64,000 nt of DNA from NCBI RefSeq assembly GCF_016623585.1, contig NZ_JAEHFY010000005.1, positions 1 through 64,000 on the forward strand. The letters run 5' to 3'. The notes beneath the pieces were generated by a model. That model saw nothing but the letters and a program-made list of their open reading frames with translations, did no database searches and was not told the DNA's origin. A program made the translations under genes and the position numbers. This document shows positions 17,362 through 26,524 of the stretch, in pieces. This DNA is from Pedobacter segetis (GTDB lineage Bacteria; Bacteroidota; Bacteroidia; Sphingobacteriales; Sphingobacteriaceae). Numbering within the stretch: the first letter of the stretch is position 1; each line of letters starts with the position of its first letter.

Positions 17362-18189
17362 ATGGTAATAGTTATTCAATGTAAAGATAAGGTAGGCTTA
17401 GTTGCCGAAATATCTAAGGTATTGGCAAATTTTAAGCTCAACATTATTTCTATGAGGGAGTTTGTTGATACCTTGGGTAACGAATTTTTTGCAAGGTTAG
17501 AAGTTACCACTTTTGATGATGTAGATTCTCTTCAAAAAGCCCTAAAAGGCGTTTTACCAAATAACGCTTCTGTTAAGGTAAACCCTAATCCAAATAAAAA
17601 AGTTATTTTATTGGTTACAAAAGAGCACCATTGTTTAAGCGATATTTTGGTACGTAACCATTATCAAACCTTAGGTGCATCATTACAATGCGTAATTGGC
17701 AATCATCCCGATCTTAAAGATCTTTGTGATAGGTTTGATGTCCCTTTCCATTATGTTCCTCATCAAGATAAAACTAAAGAGCAGTTTGAAAACGAGTTAA
17801 AATCAATCATAGAAAACAATGAATTAGATTACCTGATCTTAGCTAAATTCATGCGGATCTTATCACCGGCATTCATTGGTTGTTTCCCTAATCAGATCAT
17901 CAATATCCATCATTCTTTTTTACCGGCTTTTATCGGCGCAAGCCCCTATAAACAAGCTTTTGAGCGTGGCGTAAAACTAATTGGTGCAACTGCGCATTTT
18001 GTAACCAACCAGCTTGATGAGGGCCCGATAATTACCCAGCAAACCATTACCGTAAACCATACGTTTGGCACAAAAGATATGGTAAAAGCGGGGAAAGAAA
18101 TAGAATCGGCTGTTTTAAGCAAAGCGATACAGGCCGTATTTGAAGATCGCGTTTTTGTTTTCGATAATAAAACAGTGGTGTTTGACTAA
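17362..18189 (+). CDS. purU: Formyltetrahydrofolate deformylase
   Basis: The 275-residue protein has an N-terminal ACT domain (about 1-75, IVIQCKDKVGLVAEISKVLANFKLNIISM) and a formyltransferase-like hydrolase domain. Catalytic signatures are INIHHSFLPAFIGASPY and GATAHFVTNQLDEGPIITQ. It hydrolyses 10-formyl-THF to formate and THF, balancing one-carbon pools. It lies 13 bases after serS and is probably co-transcribed with it. Confidence 0.95.
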   Translation: MVIVIQCKDKVGLVAEISKVLANFKLNIISMREFVDTLGNEFFARLEVTTFDDVDSLQKALKGVLPNNASVKVNPNPNKKVILLVTKEHHCLSDILVRNHYQTLGASLQCVIGNHPDLKDLCDRFDVPFHYVPHQDKTKEQFENELKSIIENNELDYLILAKFMRILSPAFIGCFPNQIINIHHSFLPAFIGASPYKQAFERGVKLIGATAHFVTNQLDEGPIITQQTITVNHTFGTKDMVKAGKEIESAVLSKAIQAVFEDRVFVFDNKTVVFD

Positions 18190-18222
18190 AAAGGGAGCTA
18201 TTTTTGGCAACTCCCTTTAAAA
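18189..18222. terminator. Bidirectional terminator after purU
   Basis: A perfect 8-bp stem AAAGGGAG / CTCCCTTT with a 13-base loop lies between two converging genes. Confidence 0.7.
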
Positions 18223-18227
18223 TCTCT

Positions 18228-19280
18228 TTATTGAAATTGGATGTATATTGGTTTCGGTGTCAATTTTAACAACTCTTCCGGAGTCATTAAATGGTTGGGT
18301 GCTTGGGCAATATCGTTGATGTAGAACAATTTGAACCCTACAAACTGCACTGGCTCACTATATAAATAATGACGATAGGTGCCTTTCTTTAACTCTGGGG
18401 GGCCAAACCCATCCATGTGCATTACCAGTTGTACCTCTTTGTGTAACTTAATATCTTTATAATTAGTTACCATTTTCTGCGTGAAACGATGCACTATCAA
18501 TATTTTGCATGGCAGGTTATTATCTTTCACTAATTTTACTAAAAAGTTAGAAGCATAGTTAATATCTGCAGCATCATAAACACCAATTTGAGAACCTGGT
18601 TTTTTACCAGATTTCATAGAGAACTCTGGATCGATCCCTAAGTGAACATTTGGCATTTTTAAATATTTTTCTAATCGTGGCAACTCATCTTTTAACTTGC
18701 TTAAAGCCACTTGTACATCTAAAAAAACGATAGCATTATGATTGTACATCTTGGCTATTTTTAATACAGAATCTATCTGGCTATCTGGCATTCTATTGAT
18801 GTAGAAACCATCTTTTCCGGGAGTGCCACTCGCTACGGTAGCGATGTAGTGCAAGGCAGGGATAGATTTTATTACCGTATCGGCTTTGTTCCATTTGGCT
18901 ACCTCTTCGTCCAATTTCCTCCACATCTCTTTAGGCTCATACCTTCCTAAAGGCCCCATTTTTTTTACGTAAAGGTTGCCATAGTAAGCAATGATCCTGT
19001 TAAAAGGTAAAATAGCACCATTTATTGGCAAAATATCATCCTTAACAGGCCACTTCCCGGTTGTATCCCCGTTTGCCAGGTATTTTTGAAGTCGAAAATA
19101 TTTGGCAGAATCTACCGGTTTATAAAGACTTTCCTTAACAATGGTTTGTTGTTCTTTCTTTGTGGTATCCGCTAGGGATGTTGTGTTGGCCGTTTTCCCG
19201 TCTGTACCAGAGCATGACGAAAAAATATAAGCTGCAAATATGAGCTGTGGCACTAAAAATATTTTTTTAGATAGATCCAT
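18228..19280 (-). CDS. Lipoprotein of unknown function, TIM-barrel-like
   Basis: A 350-residue protein with a lipoprotein signal (LIFAAYIFSSC, lipidation at about C23) and a Thr/Lys-rich linker (about 25-50). The body reads like an alternating beta/alpha barrel: ALHYIATVAS, AIVFLDVQVA, VHLGIDPEFSM, KILIVHRF, VQLVMHMDGFG, VGFKLFY. Acidic residues at strand ends (D in FLDVQ, DPE, HMDG) recall glycosidase or amidase barrels, but I cannot assign a substrate. It probably faces the periplasm or cell surface. Confidence 0.65.
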   Translation of the reverse strand: MDLSKKIFLVPQLIFAAYIFSSCSGTDGKTANTTSLADTTKKEQQTIVKESLYKPVDSAKYFRLQKYLANGDTTGKWPVKDDILPINGAILPFNRIIAYYGNLYVKKMGPLGRYEPKEMWRKLDEEVAKWNKADTVIKSIPALHYIATVASGTPGKDGFYINRMPDSQIDSVLKIAKMYNHNAIVFLDVQVALSKLKDELPRLEKYLKMPNVHLGIDPEFSMKSGKKPGSQIGVYDAADINYASNFLVKLVKDNNLPCKILIVHRFTQKMVTNYKDIKLHKEVQLVMHMDGFGPPELKKGTYRHYLYSEPVQFVGFKLFYINDIAQAPNHLMTPEELLKLTPKPIYIQFQ

Positions 19281-19342
19281 TCAATTAAATTTTCACAAAA
19301 TTAGAGTTAAGAAAAATGGTATGAACAAAAAGATTTCAACAA

Positions 19343-20233
19343 TTAGACAGTGCTAAATTTCCCAAAAACACCTAAGGGCAAATTAACGCCACTTCGGGCT
19401 TTCAGATACAATTCGCCAATGTTTAAATTCTGCACTTCTGGGTGGGCACCTTTGATTAAATTCTCTACTATGATAGAAGAAAACCCTAATGAATAGGTAT
19501 TTAGGATCAAAAAATGTTCTTGTGGGTCTAAAAGCTGCACAACATCACGCATCATCTCTTTGATCAAATCCTCTAGCTTCCATTTTTCTCCTTTTGGGCC
19601 ATGGCCATAAGCTGGCGGATCTAAAATAATGCCATTATAGGTTTTCCCGCGTTTTAGTTCTCTTTGTACAAATTTTAAAGCATCTTCTACCACCCACCTA
19701 ATATCCTTTAAATCAGAAATGTCTTGGTTCTCATTTGCCCAACTTACCACTTGTTTTATAGAATCTACGTGGGTAGTATCAGCTCCCGCCGCTTTAGCAA
19801 TTAAAGATGCGCCACCCGTGTAAGCAAAAAGATTTAGAACCTTTGGATTAGGGTTTTTGAAGGCTTTTATTTTGGAGGATATAAAATCCCAGTTTACAGC
19901 TTGTTCTGGAAAAATCCCAACGTGTTTAAACGATGTTAAGGCCAATCTAAATTTTATGGCAACATCATCGTTTTTATATTGGATATGCCAACGATCCGGA
20001 ATGTTGGGGTTTTTCTTAACCCATTCTCCACTTGTTGCAGATTTGCCCTTAAACTTTATGTGGTGCATTTTTTGCCATTCGCTTTCTGGCAAAAGTTTAT
20101 TCCAAACTGCCTGTGGCTCTGGTCTTACTAAGATCAATTCGCCAAAACGCTCTAGTTTTTCAAAACCCCCACAATCTATCAATTCGTAATCTTTCCAATT
20201 TTGCGGGCTTAAAGATTGTATGTTTGGCTGCAT
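19343..20233 (-). CDS. Class I SAM-dependent methyltransferase, RlmI/RlmK-like
   Basis: The 296-residue protein has SAM-binding motif I in VLNLFAYTGGASLIAKAAGA, the post-I acidic residue in THVDSIKQVVSWANEN, and the catalytic motif LDPPAYGHGPKGEKWKLE. This is the COG1092 pattern of 23S rRNA m5C/m7G methyltransferases, but the N-terminal PUA domain is absent. Its exact target base is unknown. It lies downstream of the MlaFE-like genes with a 181-base gap. Confidence 0.8.
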   Translation of the reverse strand: MQPNIQSLSPQNWKDYELIDCGGFEKLERFGELILVRPEPQAVWNKLLPESEWQKMHHIKFKGKSATSGEWVKKNPNIPDRWHIQYKNDDVAIKFRLALTSFKHVGIFPEQAVNWDFISSKIKAFKNPNPKVLNLFAYTGGASLIAKAAGADTTHVDSIKQVVSWANENQDISDLKDIRWVVEDALKFVQRELKRGKTYNGIILDPPAYGHGPKGEKWKLEDLIKEMMRDVVQLLDPQEHFLILNTYSLGFSSIIVENLIKGAHPEVQNLNIGELYLKARSGVNLPLGVFGKFSTV

Positions 20234-20414
20234 GCGTATTTAATGATAGAGTGAGTGAATTTTGAATGATTGAATGAAAAATTTTTGTTGAGGTTGAATG
20301 TATAGATTTGACTTTAAAACTTATGAATGTATTTCTTCAATAAAACAAATGCTACTTAACCAATGCCTAATGAACTTTCCTTGTTGTAATTGCGAATGTT
20401 AATGAACTAATAAT
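20234..20414. other. Spacer rich in GAATG words
   Basis: This 181-base gap repeats GAATG/AATGAA words at irregular spacing, in the same style as the hairpin elements elsewhere in the window. There is no clear inverted arrangement. No gene is visible. Confidence 0.35.
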
Positions 20415-21164
20415 CTACTTCTTCAACAAAGTTTCCATCAATTTTGTGGCAAAAACAAATTCGTTAAGCTCTTTATTATCGGTAGAAGTAATTTCATCTT
20501 TTGATCCTTCCCACCATTTTTCTCCTTGGTGCAAAAAAAGAATATGTTCGCCAATTCCCATTACAGAATTCATATCGTGTGTTACTATAACCGTTGTAAT
20601 TTCATATTCTTTTGTGATCTCTGCAACCAGCTCATCTATCATAATAGAGCTTTTTGGGTCTAGGCCCGAGTTAGGCTCGTCACAAAACAAATATTTTGGC
20701 CGCATCGCTATCGCCCTAGCTATACCGACCCTTTTCATCATCCCCCCAGATAGTTCTGCAGGGTATAGATGATTTTTACCAGCCAGGTTTACTCGTTCTA
20801 GAACAAAATTTACACGATCCAGTTTTTCTGCTTTGCTTTGATCGGTGAACATATCCAAAGGGAAGCGGATATTTTTTTCAACCGTCATAGAATCAAAAAG
20901 GGCAGAGCCCTGAAACAGCATCCCGATTTCTTTCCTGATATCGATCCTTTCTTCTGTATCCATAGAGGTAAAATCCCTGCCATCGTAAAAAACCTTCCCA
21001 GAATTAGGCTCATGCAAGCCTACCATGTTTTTCATTAACGTGGTTTTACCAGATCCAGAGCTCCCAATAATCAGGGAGGTTACGCCGGGCTTAAAATCTG
21101 CTGTTATCCCTTTTAATACTTCGTTATCCCCAAAGCTTTTAAATACATCTTTAACCTCAATCAT
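20415..21164 (-). CDS. MlaF-like ABC transporter ATPase
   Basis: A 249-residue ATPase with Walker A GSSGSGKTTLMKNMVG, the Q-loop region MLFQGSALFDSMTVEKN, signature AELSGGMMKRVGIARAIAMRP and Walker B YLFCDEPNSGLDP. The 'GLDPKSS' and 'SALFDSMTV' patterns are typical of the MlaF/lipid-asymmetry type. The ATG at 21164 overlaps the stop of the permease gene (ATGA), which fixes this start rather than one 16 codons upstream. It would power phospholipid movement across the envelope with MlaE. Confidence 0.9.
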   Translation of the reverse strand: MIEVKDVFKSFGDNEVLKGITADFKPGVTSLIIGSSGSGKTTLMKNMVGLHEPNSGKVFYDGRDFTSMDTEERIDIRKEIGMLFQGSALFDSMTVEKNIRFPLDMFTDQSKAEKLDRVNFVLERVNLAGKNHLYPAELSGGMMKRVGIARAIAMRPKYLFCDEPNSGLDPKSSIMIDELVAEITKEYEITTVIVTHDMNSVMGIGEHILFLHQGEKWWEGSKDEITSTDNKELNEFVFATKLMETLLKK

Positions 21165-21895
21165 AACAAGAGTTGTGCAATTACGTAATCTGAAATTAAT
21201 ATGGCAATGCAACTGATTACCACTGCCTTGGTACTAGAATTGCCCACCTCAATGGCACCGCCATCTGTATAATAGCCCTGATAGGCAGAAACAGTAGTGA
21301 TTATGAAAGCAAACACCAAGGCTTTTATCATGGCAACGGCCAAAGTAAACGGAATAAAATCTGTGGTTAAACCCTGTATAAATTCTTGGGAAGTTACGGC
21401 CCCAGAAGCAGAACCAGCTAAATATCCTCCCATTATACTCAGGGCAATGGCTACCACAACCAACATAGGTATCATTATGATCCCTCCCAATAATTTTGGT
21501 AAAATCAAATATCCCGGGGCGTTTATGCCCATGATCTCAAGGGCATCAATTTGCTCTGTAACCCTCATAGTACCAATTTGAGAGGCAATGCTACTGCCTA
21601 CCTTGCCCGCTAAAACTAAAGAGCATATTGTTGGGCTCAACTCTAAAATAGTAGAATCTCTTGTGATGCCGCCAATAATAGATTTGGGGATTAGATCACT
21701 AGTAAGCTGAAAAGCGGTTTGAACCGTAGTAACGGCCCCAATAAATACAGAAATAATGCTAATGATACCTAAAGAGCCCAGCCCAATGGAAACCATTTCC
21801 CTAAAGATCTCATTTTTATAGATACTAAACTTTTCGGGCTTTCTAAATACCGCTTGTATCAATAATATATATTTGCCGAAGTAGTGAAATACCAT
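21161..21895 (-). CDS. MlaE-like ABC transporter permease
   Basis: A 244-residue membrane protein of the MlaE/YrbE family. Its markers are GLGSLGIISIISVFIGAVTTVQTAFQL, RDSTILELSPTICSLVLAGKVGSSIASQIGTMRVTEQIDALEIMGI and GYYTDGGAIEVGNSSTKAVV. There are about five to six transmembrane helices. It pairs with the downstream ATPase through a 4-base overlap. The periplasmic MCE protein (MlaD) usually found with these two is not in the adjoining genes. Confidence 0.9.
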   Translation of the reverse strand: MVFHYFGKYILLIQAVFRKPEKFSIYKNEIFREMVSIGLGSLGIISIISVFIGAVTTVQTAFQLTSDLIPKSIIGGITRDSTILELSPTICSLVLAGKVGSSIASQIGTMRVTEQIDALEIMGINAPGYLILPKLLGGIIMIPMLVVVAIALSIMGGYLAGSASGAVTSQEFIQGLTTDFIPFTLAVAMIKALVFAFIITTVSAYQGYYTDGGAIEVGNSSTKAVVISCIAILISDYVIAQLLL

Positions 21896-21976
21896 ATAGA
21901 ATTTTTTGTAAAAATAACGTTTTTTATCAATTGCAATTATTAAACCTAAATTGAAAGGATTTTTTAATTTAACAAC

Positions 21977-22678
21977 ATGAATATATTAATTACAGGGGCA
22001 ACAAAAGGGATAGGTAAGGCCATTGCATTAAATATGGCGGCAGAGGGTCATAATTTAGCAATATGCGCAAGGGACCCACATGAGCTTGAAAAGTTTAAAA
22101 CAGAATTACACAAGGCCCATCCGCATATAAAAGTGTTTATAAAAGCGATCGATTGTGCCATAAAAAATGAGGTTTTGGCCTTCGCCGATGAAGCCTTGCT
22201 ACACTTAAAAAAAATTGATGCCCTAATAAATTCGGTAGGTGTTTTTAAACCCAGCTTTATTTTGGATGAAGACGAAAGCAATTTAGACCTCCACATGAAA
22301 ACCAATGTTTATGCCCCTTACTATTTATATAAAAAATTGGCTCCTTTAATGAAAGAGAGGGGTTTTGGTTACATTTTTAACATTTGCTCTGTTGCCAGTA
22401 TAGAAACAATTGCAAATGCAGGATCTTATTGTGTAACAAAAGCGGCCATGCTAAGTCTTAATAACATAATGAGAGCAGAAATGATGGAACATGATGTTAA
22501 GGTAACCGCAATTTTACCTGGATCTACCTTAACCAATTCATGGCAAGGCACTTCCATATCTAAAGATGAGTTTATACAACCAGAAGACGTTGCACATACC
22601 ATCTCTCAAATTATAAAAATGAGTAAGGGTGCCAACGTGGACCAAGTGGTAATAAAACCCATTCACGGACAGGTTTAG
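21977..22678 (+). CDS. Short-chain dehydrogenase/reductase
   Basis: The 233-residue classical SDR has the nucleotide motif TGATKGIG (6-13), NSVG in place of the usual NNAG, the catalytic Ser in FNICSVAS and the YCVTK active site. It closely resembles ketoacyl-ACP reductase-type enzymes; the substrate is unknown. It opens an operon with PspC, LiaF-like and RDD genes, with a 21-base gap to the next. Confidence 0.88.
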   Translation: MNILITGATKGIGKAIALNMAAEGHNLAICARDPHELEKFKTELHKAHPHIKVFIKAIDCAIKNEVLAFADEALLHLKKIDALINSVGVFKPSFILDEDESNLDLHMKTNVYAPYYLYKKLAPLMKERGFGYIFNICSVASIETIANAGSYCVTKAAMLSLNNIMRAEMMEHDVKVTAILPGSTLTNSWQGTSISKDEFIQPEDVAHTISQIIKMSKGANVDQVVIKPIHGQV

Positions 22679-22699
22679 GCAATTTTAAAGAAACATAAA

Positions 22700-23233
22700 A
22701 TGGAAAAGAAATTAAAAAGAGACACCACCGATAATATGGTTGCCGGCGTTGCCGCAGGATTGGCAAAATACTTTGAGCTAGATGTAACATGGGTAAGGAT
22801 AGCTTTTGCCCTTGCTGCTTTTTTTGGCGGAGGCGGTATTTGGGTCTATCTCATACTTTGGATAGCCGTACCCGAAGATAAAATCTCTCCTTTTAGCTAT
22901 ACTGATTATAGGGTTAACCCCGATGAGCCTTTTAAAGAAAATTTCGGTTCTACGTTTAAGCCAAAAAGAAACCAAAACATGGGCTTATTGGTAGGCTTGC
23001 TGTTAATAGGCTTTGGTTTTTATTTCTTAATGAACGAGTTTGATCTTCTCCCTTATTGGTTTAAGATAAGCAAACTTTGGCCATTGGTTTTTGTGGTAAT
23101 TGGTTTAAGCATTTTATTTAAAAACACCCATAGAAGCCCTATTGATGGGCCAGATTTGGGAAGCGGTGCTGCAGATCAAGAAACAAAAACAGATAAATCA
23201 GACACAGACCCAGAAAACAATACAAATTTATAA
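22700..23233 (+). CDS. PspC domain membrane protein
   Basis: In this 177-residue protein a PspC domain fills the first 65 residues (KLKRDTTDNMVAGVAAGLAKYFELDVTWVRIAFALAAFFGGGGIWVYLILWIAVPED), with one long or two short helices. Two more helices follow at about 95-112 and 123-140, similar to LiaF N-terminal modules, then a charged Asp/Thr-rich tail. PspC proteins sense envelope stress. It is 2 bases from the next gene. Confidence 0.88.
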   Translation: MEKKLKRDTTDNMVAGVAAGLAKYFELDVTWVRIAFALAAFFGGGGIWVYLILWIAVPEDKISPFSYTDYRVNPDEPFKENFGSTFKPKRNQNMGLLVGLLLIGFGFYFLMNEFDLLPYWFKISKLWPLVFVVIGLSILFKNTHRSPIDGPDLGSGAADQETKTDKSDTDPENNTNL

Positions 23234-23235
23234 TT

Positions 23236-24195
23236 ATGAAAGCGGATAAAATATTTTGGGGAATTATCTTCGTGTTTGTTGGAGGCATATTCCTGTTAGA
23301 GAATTTTAATGTTATTGATTTTAGTTGGGGCCATATTTGGCGCTTTTGGCCTTTACTGTTAATCATCAGCGGAGTAAACATCATCTTTGCGAGGTCAAGC
23401 TCAAAGATAAGCGTAATTGCAATGGTGGTAATAACGGTTGCCGCCCTTGCTTTTATATGTTATGAAGGTTTAAATGACGGGGGAAAAAACCGTAACCATA
23501 TTGGCTGGGTTTTTTCTGATCGCGATGGTAATGATTGGGACGATAGCCATGATCCAGGGCGTACCGATAACGTTTCTAATTACTCAGAAGATTTTGATGC
23601 GAAGATAAAAAACGCAACCTTAAACATTTACGGAGGGGCAAGTGCCTTCCAAATAGAAAACGGTAACGATAGATTGTTTGAATCTAGGGTTAAAGAATCT
23701 ATAACAAGATATTTTCTTAAAAGGACCGATACGGATTCTACCGCGGTTTTAGAATTTAGATCAAAAAAGAATGACGGCTCCTTTAATTTTAAAGATGATG
23801 AATATGGAAAAGTTAAGATGAAGATCAATACCCAACCATTATGGGATGTTAACCTAAAAATGGGCGCTGGCAAAGCCGATTTTGATTTTTCGCAAAACAA
23901 AGTCCACAATATTTCTTTAAAGGGGGGCGCTGCAGAGTTTGATGTTAAATTAGGCAATTTATACAATGATGTAAATTTATCGGCAGAAACAGGCTTGGCA
24001 GATGTGAATATACAAATACCCACAACGGCAGGATGTAAAATATTGGTTTCTAGTGGTTTATCTTCTAAAACTTTTAAAGGTTTTATAAAAATGGATGATG
24101 GCAGCTATGAATCGCCCAATTTTAAAACTGCGGCTCAGAAAATCCATATAACCTTAAAAGGCGGTTTAAGCAATTTTGAGGTTAACAGATATTAA
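23236..24195 (+). CDS. LiaF-like membrane protein with beta-repeat C-terminal domain
   Basis: The 319-residue protein has an N-terminal LiaF/DUF5668-type transmembrane module (about 1-75: IFWGIIFVFVGGIFLLENFNVI...FWPLLLIISGVNIIF, then a third helix). An Asp/Asn-rich linker leads to a C-terminal beta-solenoid-like domain (about 125-319) with repeated 'G.A.FDV..G.L..V.L....G..DV' segments. By analogy it senses or dampens cell-envelope stress. It is tightly packed between PspC and RDD genes. Confidence 0.8.
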   Translation: MKADKIFWGIIFVFVGGIFLLENFNVIDFSWGHIWRFWPLLLIISGVNIIFARSSSKISVIAMVVITVAALAFICYEGLNDGGKNRNHIGWVFSDRDGNDWDDSHDPGRTDNVSNYSEDFDAKIKNATLNIYGGASAFQIENGNDRLFESRVKESITRYFLKRTDTDSTAVLEFRSKKNDGSFNFKDDEYGKVKMKINTQPLWDVNLKMGAGKADFDFSQNKVHNISLKGGAAEFDVKLGNLYNDVNLSAETGLADVNIQIPTTAGCKILVSSGLSSKTFKGFIKMDDGSYESPNFKTAAQKIHITLKGGLSNFEVNRY

Positions 24196-24807
24196 ATGGA
24201 CGACCAAAAAATTTACACACTTGTAATAAACGGTAAACCACAAGGGCCATTTTCATTAGCAGAATTAAAAGAGAACCAAATTTCGCCCAATTCTTTTGTG
24301 CGAAAACCAGGAATGGATGATTATAAAGAAGCCCATGAATTCCCAGAGCTAAGGGCCTTGTTGGGTTTCGCAGAACAGCATACCGCACCACAATATTTTG
24401 CGGGCTTTGATTTAAGGATGCTGGCAAACGCAATAGATTGGTTTATCATTTTTGGCATGCTTGCTTTTTTAGAGTTGATGATTGCTTTATATTTCAACAA
24501 TAGGGCAACATCATTGATTACCATAATTGGGGGCTTTATACTTTTGCCAATCCTTAAGTTCTTTTATCATATCTATATGGAGCATGATCAACAAGCAACC
24601 TTCGGAAAAAAAATGATGAATATTAAAGTAACTGATCTAAAGGGACTAAAACCCACATTTTCAGAAGTTTTTGTGAGAAATATTGCCAAATCCATAAGCA
24701 CTATTTTGTTCTTTTTTGGATATTTTTATCTTTTTTTAAACAAACAGCAACAAACCTTACATGATAAAATGGCTGATACTTTAGTGATCAAGGATAGGTT
24801 AATTTAA
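24196..24807 (+). CDS. GYF_2 and RDD domain membrane protein
   Basis: The 203-residue protein has an N-terminal GYF_2-type domain (about 5-50, YTLVINGKPQGPFSLAELKENQISPNSFVRKPGM) and an RDD domain (about 68-195) with three hydrophobic helices and the RDD signature in FDLRMLANAIDWFII, TFGKKMMNIKVTD and LHDKMADTLVI. Its ATG follows the upstream stop directly (TAAATGG). Function is unknown; RDD proteins are proposed transporters or membrane organisers. Confidence 0.85.
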   Translation: MDDQKIYTLVINGKPQGPFSLAELKENQISPNSFVRKPGMDDYKEAHEFPELRALLGFAEQHTAPQYFAGFDLRMLANAIDWFIIFGMLAFLELMIALYFNNRATSLITIIGGFILLPILKFFYHIYMEHDQQATFGKKMMNIKVTDLKGLKPTFSEVFVRNIAKSISTILFFFGYFYLFLNKQQQTLHDKMADTLVIKDRLI

Positions 24808-24810
24808 CGT

Positions 24811-26355
24811 TCAATTATTATTCATTAATTCTAGTAAAACCCCATTTGTCCATCCAAACCCATCTTGCAGTGGGTACTCGCCACCGCCTGCTCCAAGTTT
24901 TAGATCTACAACATTATATTTTTCCATTAGCTTTCCGGTTTGTTTAAACACCCTTTTGTTTAAGTAGATCCACCTTTTTGCAATTGTATCACCCAAAACA
25001 TTCAATTTGTAATTTCTTAAACCTTTAATAGCTATGTATTGCAATGGTGCCCAACCGTTTGGTGAGTCCCATTGTTGGTTGGTGTTTTTAAGTGTTGTAA
25101 CCAAACCGCCGGGTTTTAAAAATTTTTGCTGTATCATAAAAGCAACCTTATTTGCCTGATACAGATCGGCTATCTTAAAAAATAAAGGAAACACACCCGC
25201 TAAACTAAGAGAGCCTGTTTGTTCTTTTAATTTGTAATCATAATCCAGAAACCATCCGTTTTTGTCATTCCAACAGTACCTTATGATGGCATTTTTCCTT
25301 TCATCGGCGTAAGCCCGATAAATATTCGCATTTTTCACATCGTTCTGCAAAGAAAAAGACCTTGCGATGGTTTGCTCCATAAAATAAAGTAAACAGTTAA
25401 GATCCACGGGAACAATGTTTGTTGTTTCTATAGTTTTTAAATTTTCGCCGTCAGCAAACCATCTAGAACTAAAATCCCAACCAGACTCTGCCGCCGCCCT
25501 TACGTTTCTGTAAAATTCTTCATTGGGCATAGAACTAAGCTTTGCCGCCGCTATATCTTCATCATAAGATTCTTCCCTTGGCTGGTCGCTTTCATCCCAA
25601 TAACGGTTTAGAAAAGTATCTTTTCCTAATTTTACCAAATTATGCGCAGCCTCCATTTGATCTAGCTCGTTTTTCCCATGCATCCAAAATTGATATTCTT
25701 TGATGAGCTGAGGTTGATATTTGATATAAATTTCATCACCCTTTGCTTGTGCAAGCAGATCGATCATCAAGCTAAAAAATGGGGGTTGTGACCTTGTTAA
25801 ATAATAAGTCCTGTTTCCGTTCGGGACAAAACCAAATCTATCTATTAAATAAGCAAAATTATCTATCATATCTTGGATAGTTTCAATCTTCCTGCTTTGC
25901 TTAAGCCCCAGCATCGTAAAATACGAATCCCAATAATATACTTCTCTAAACCTACCGCCCGGTACAATGTATGGGTGCGGTAGTGGAATTAAACTGCCCA
26001 TTTGTGAAACATCAGCTTTACGCTGCAAAACGGTCCATAAAGTATCTATGTGCTTTCTAATATTCTCATTTTGAGTAACAAATTTTTTATGATTGGCACT
26101 AGGCAACTCAAAATACTCATTGGCAAAAGCCTTTAGATTAAAATCCTTATCGGTGCTTTGCTTCTTATAGGCTCTCAAAATTTCCTCTGGTTTTAATTTG
26201 GAAACCGCATCCACAAAGGTCTTATTATCAGGGAATACTCTTTGCGTTTGGATGGTCTCAAAAAGTTTTCCATATTGCTCCCTTGGCGTTTTAAGTGATT
26301 TTTGTGTTATGCAGGAAGAAATAAAAAGTATTACAAAAAGCAAGAAATTTTTCAT
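24811..26355 (-). CDS. Trehalase, glycoside hydrolase family 37
   Basis: The 514-residue protein has a lipoprotein signal (MKNFLLFVILFISSC). Both family signatures are present: PGGRFREVYYWDSYFTMLGL and QWDSPNGWAPLQY. The C-terminal GGGEYPLQDGFGWTNGV is also typical. It cleaves trehalose to two glucose molecules, probably in the periplasm. The gene stands alone on the minus strand, 3 bases from the converging RDD gene. Confidence 0.93.
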   Translation of the reverse strand: MKNFLLFVILFISSCITQKSLKTPREQYGKLFETIQTQRVFPDNKTFVDAVSKLKPEEILRAYKKQSTDKDFNLKAFANEYFELPSANHKKFVTQNENIRKHIDTLWTVLQRKADVSQMGSLIPLPHPYIVPGGRFREVYYWDSYFTMLGLKQSRKIETIQDMIDNFAYLIDRFGFVPNGNRTYYLTRSQPPFFSLMIDLLAQAKGDEIYIKYQPQLIKEYQFWMHGKNELDQMEAAHNLVKLGKDTFLNRYWDESDQPREESYDEDIAAAKLSSMPNEEFYRNVRAAAESGWDFSSRWFADGENLKTIETTNIVPVDLNCLLYFMEQTIARSFSLQNDVKNANIYRAYADERKNAIIRYCWNDKNGWFLDYDYKLKEQTGSLSLAGVFPLFFKIADLYQANKVAFMIQQKFLKPGGLVTTLKNTNQQWDSPNGWAPLQYIAIKGLRNYKLNVLGDTIAKRWIYLNKRVFKQTGKLMEKYNVVDLKLGAGGGEYPLQDGFGWTNGVLLELMNNN

Positions 26356-26500
26356 CGTGTTTATTGGTAAAATAAAAGTGTAGCCATGTTAATATAGCAA
26401 ATACAGCCAATAATTAAAATGATGATTTTATTTTTGCATCAATAGAATACTTTTAACTATGGCCAAACCATTCAATAAAAACTATTTCATATAAAACCCG

Positions 26501-26508
26501 TATTTTTG
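26501..26508 (+). promoter_or_regulatory. ispG promoter -7 element
   Basis: TATTTTTG matches TAnnTTTG and ends 16 bases before the ispG ATG, the same distance as in serS. No clear -33 TTG lies at the right distance. A second TATTTTTG is at 26429-26436. Confidence 0.45.
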
Positions 26509-26524
26509 TACAAATTTATTTTTG

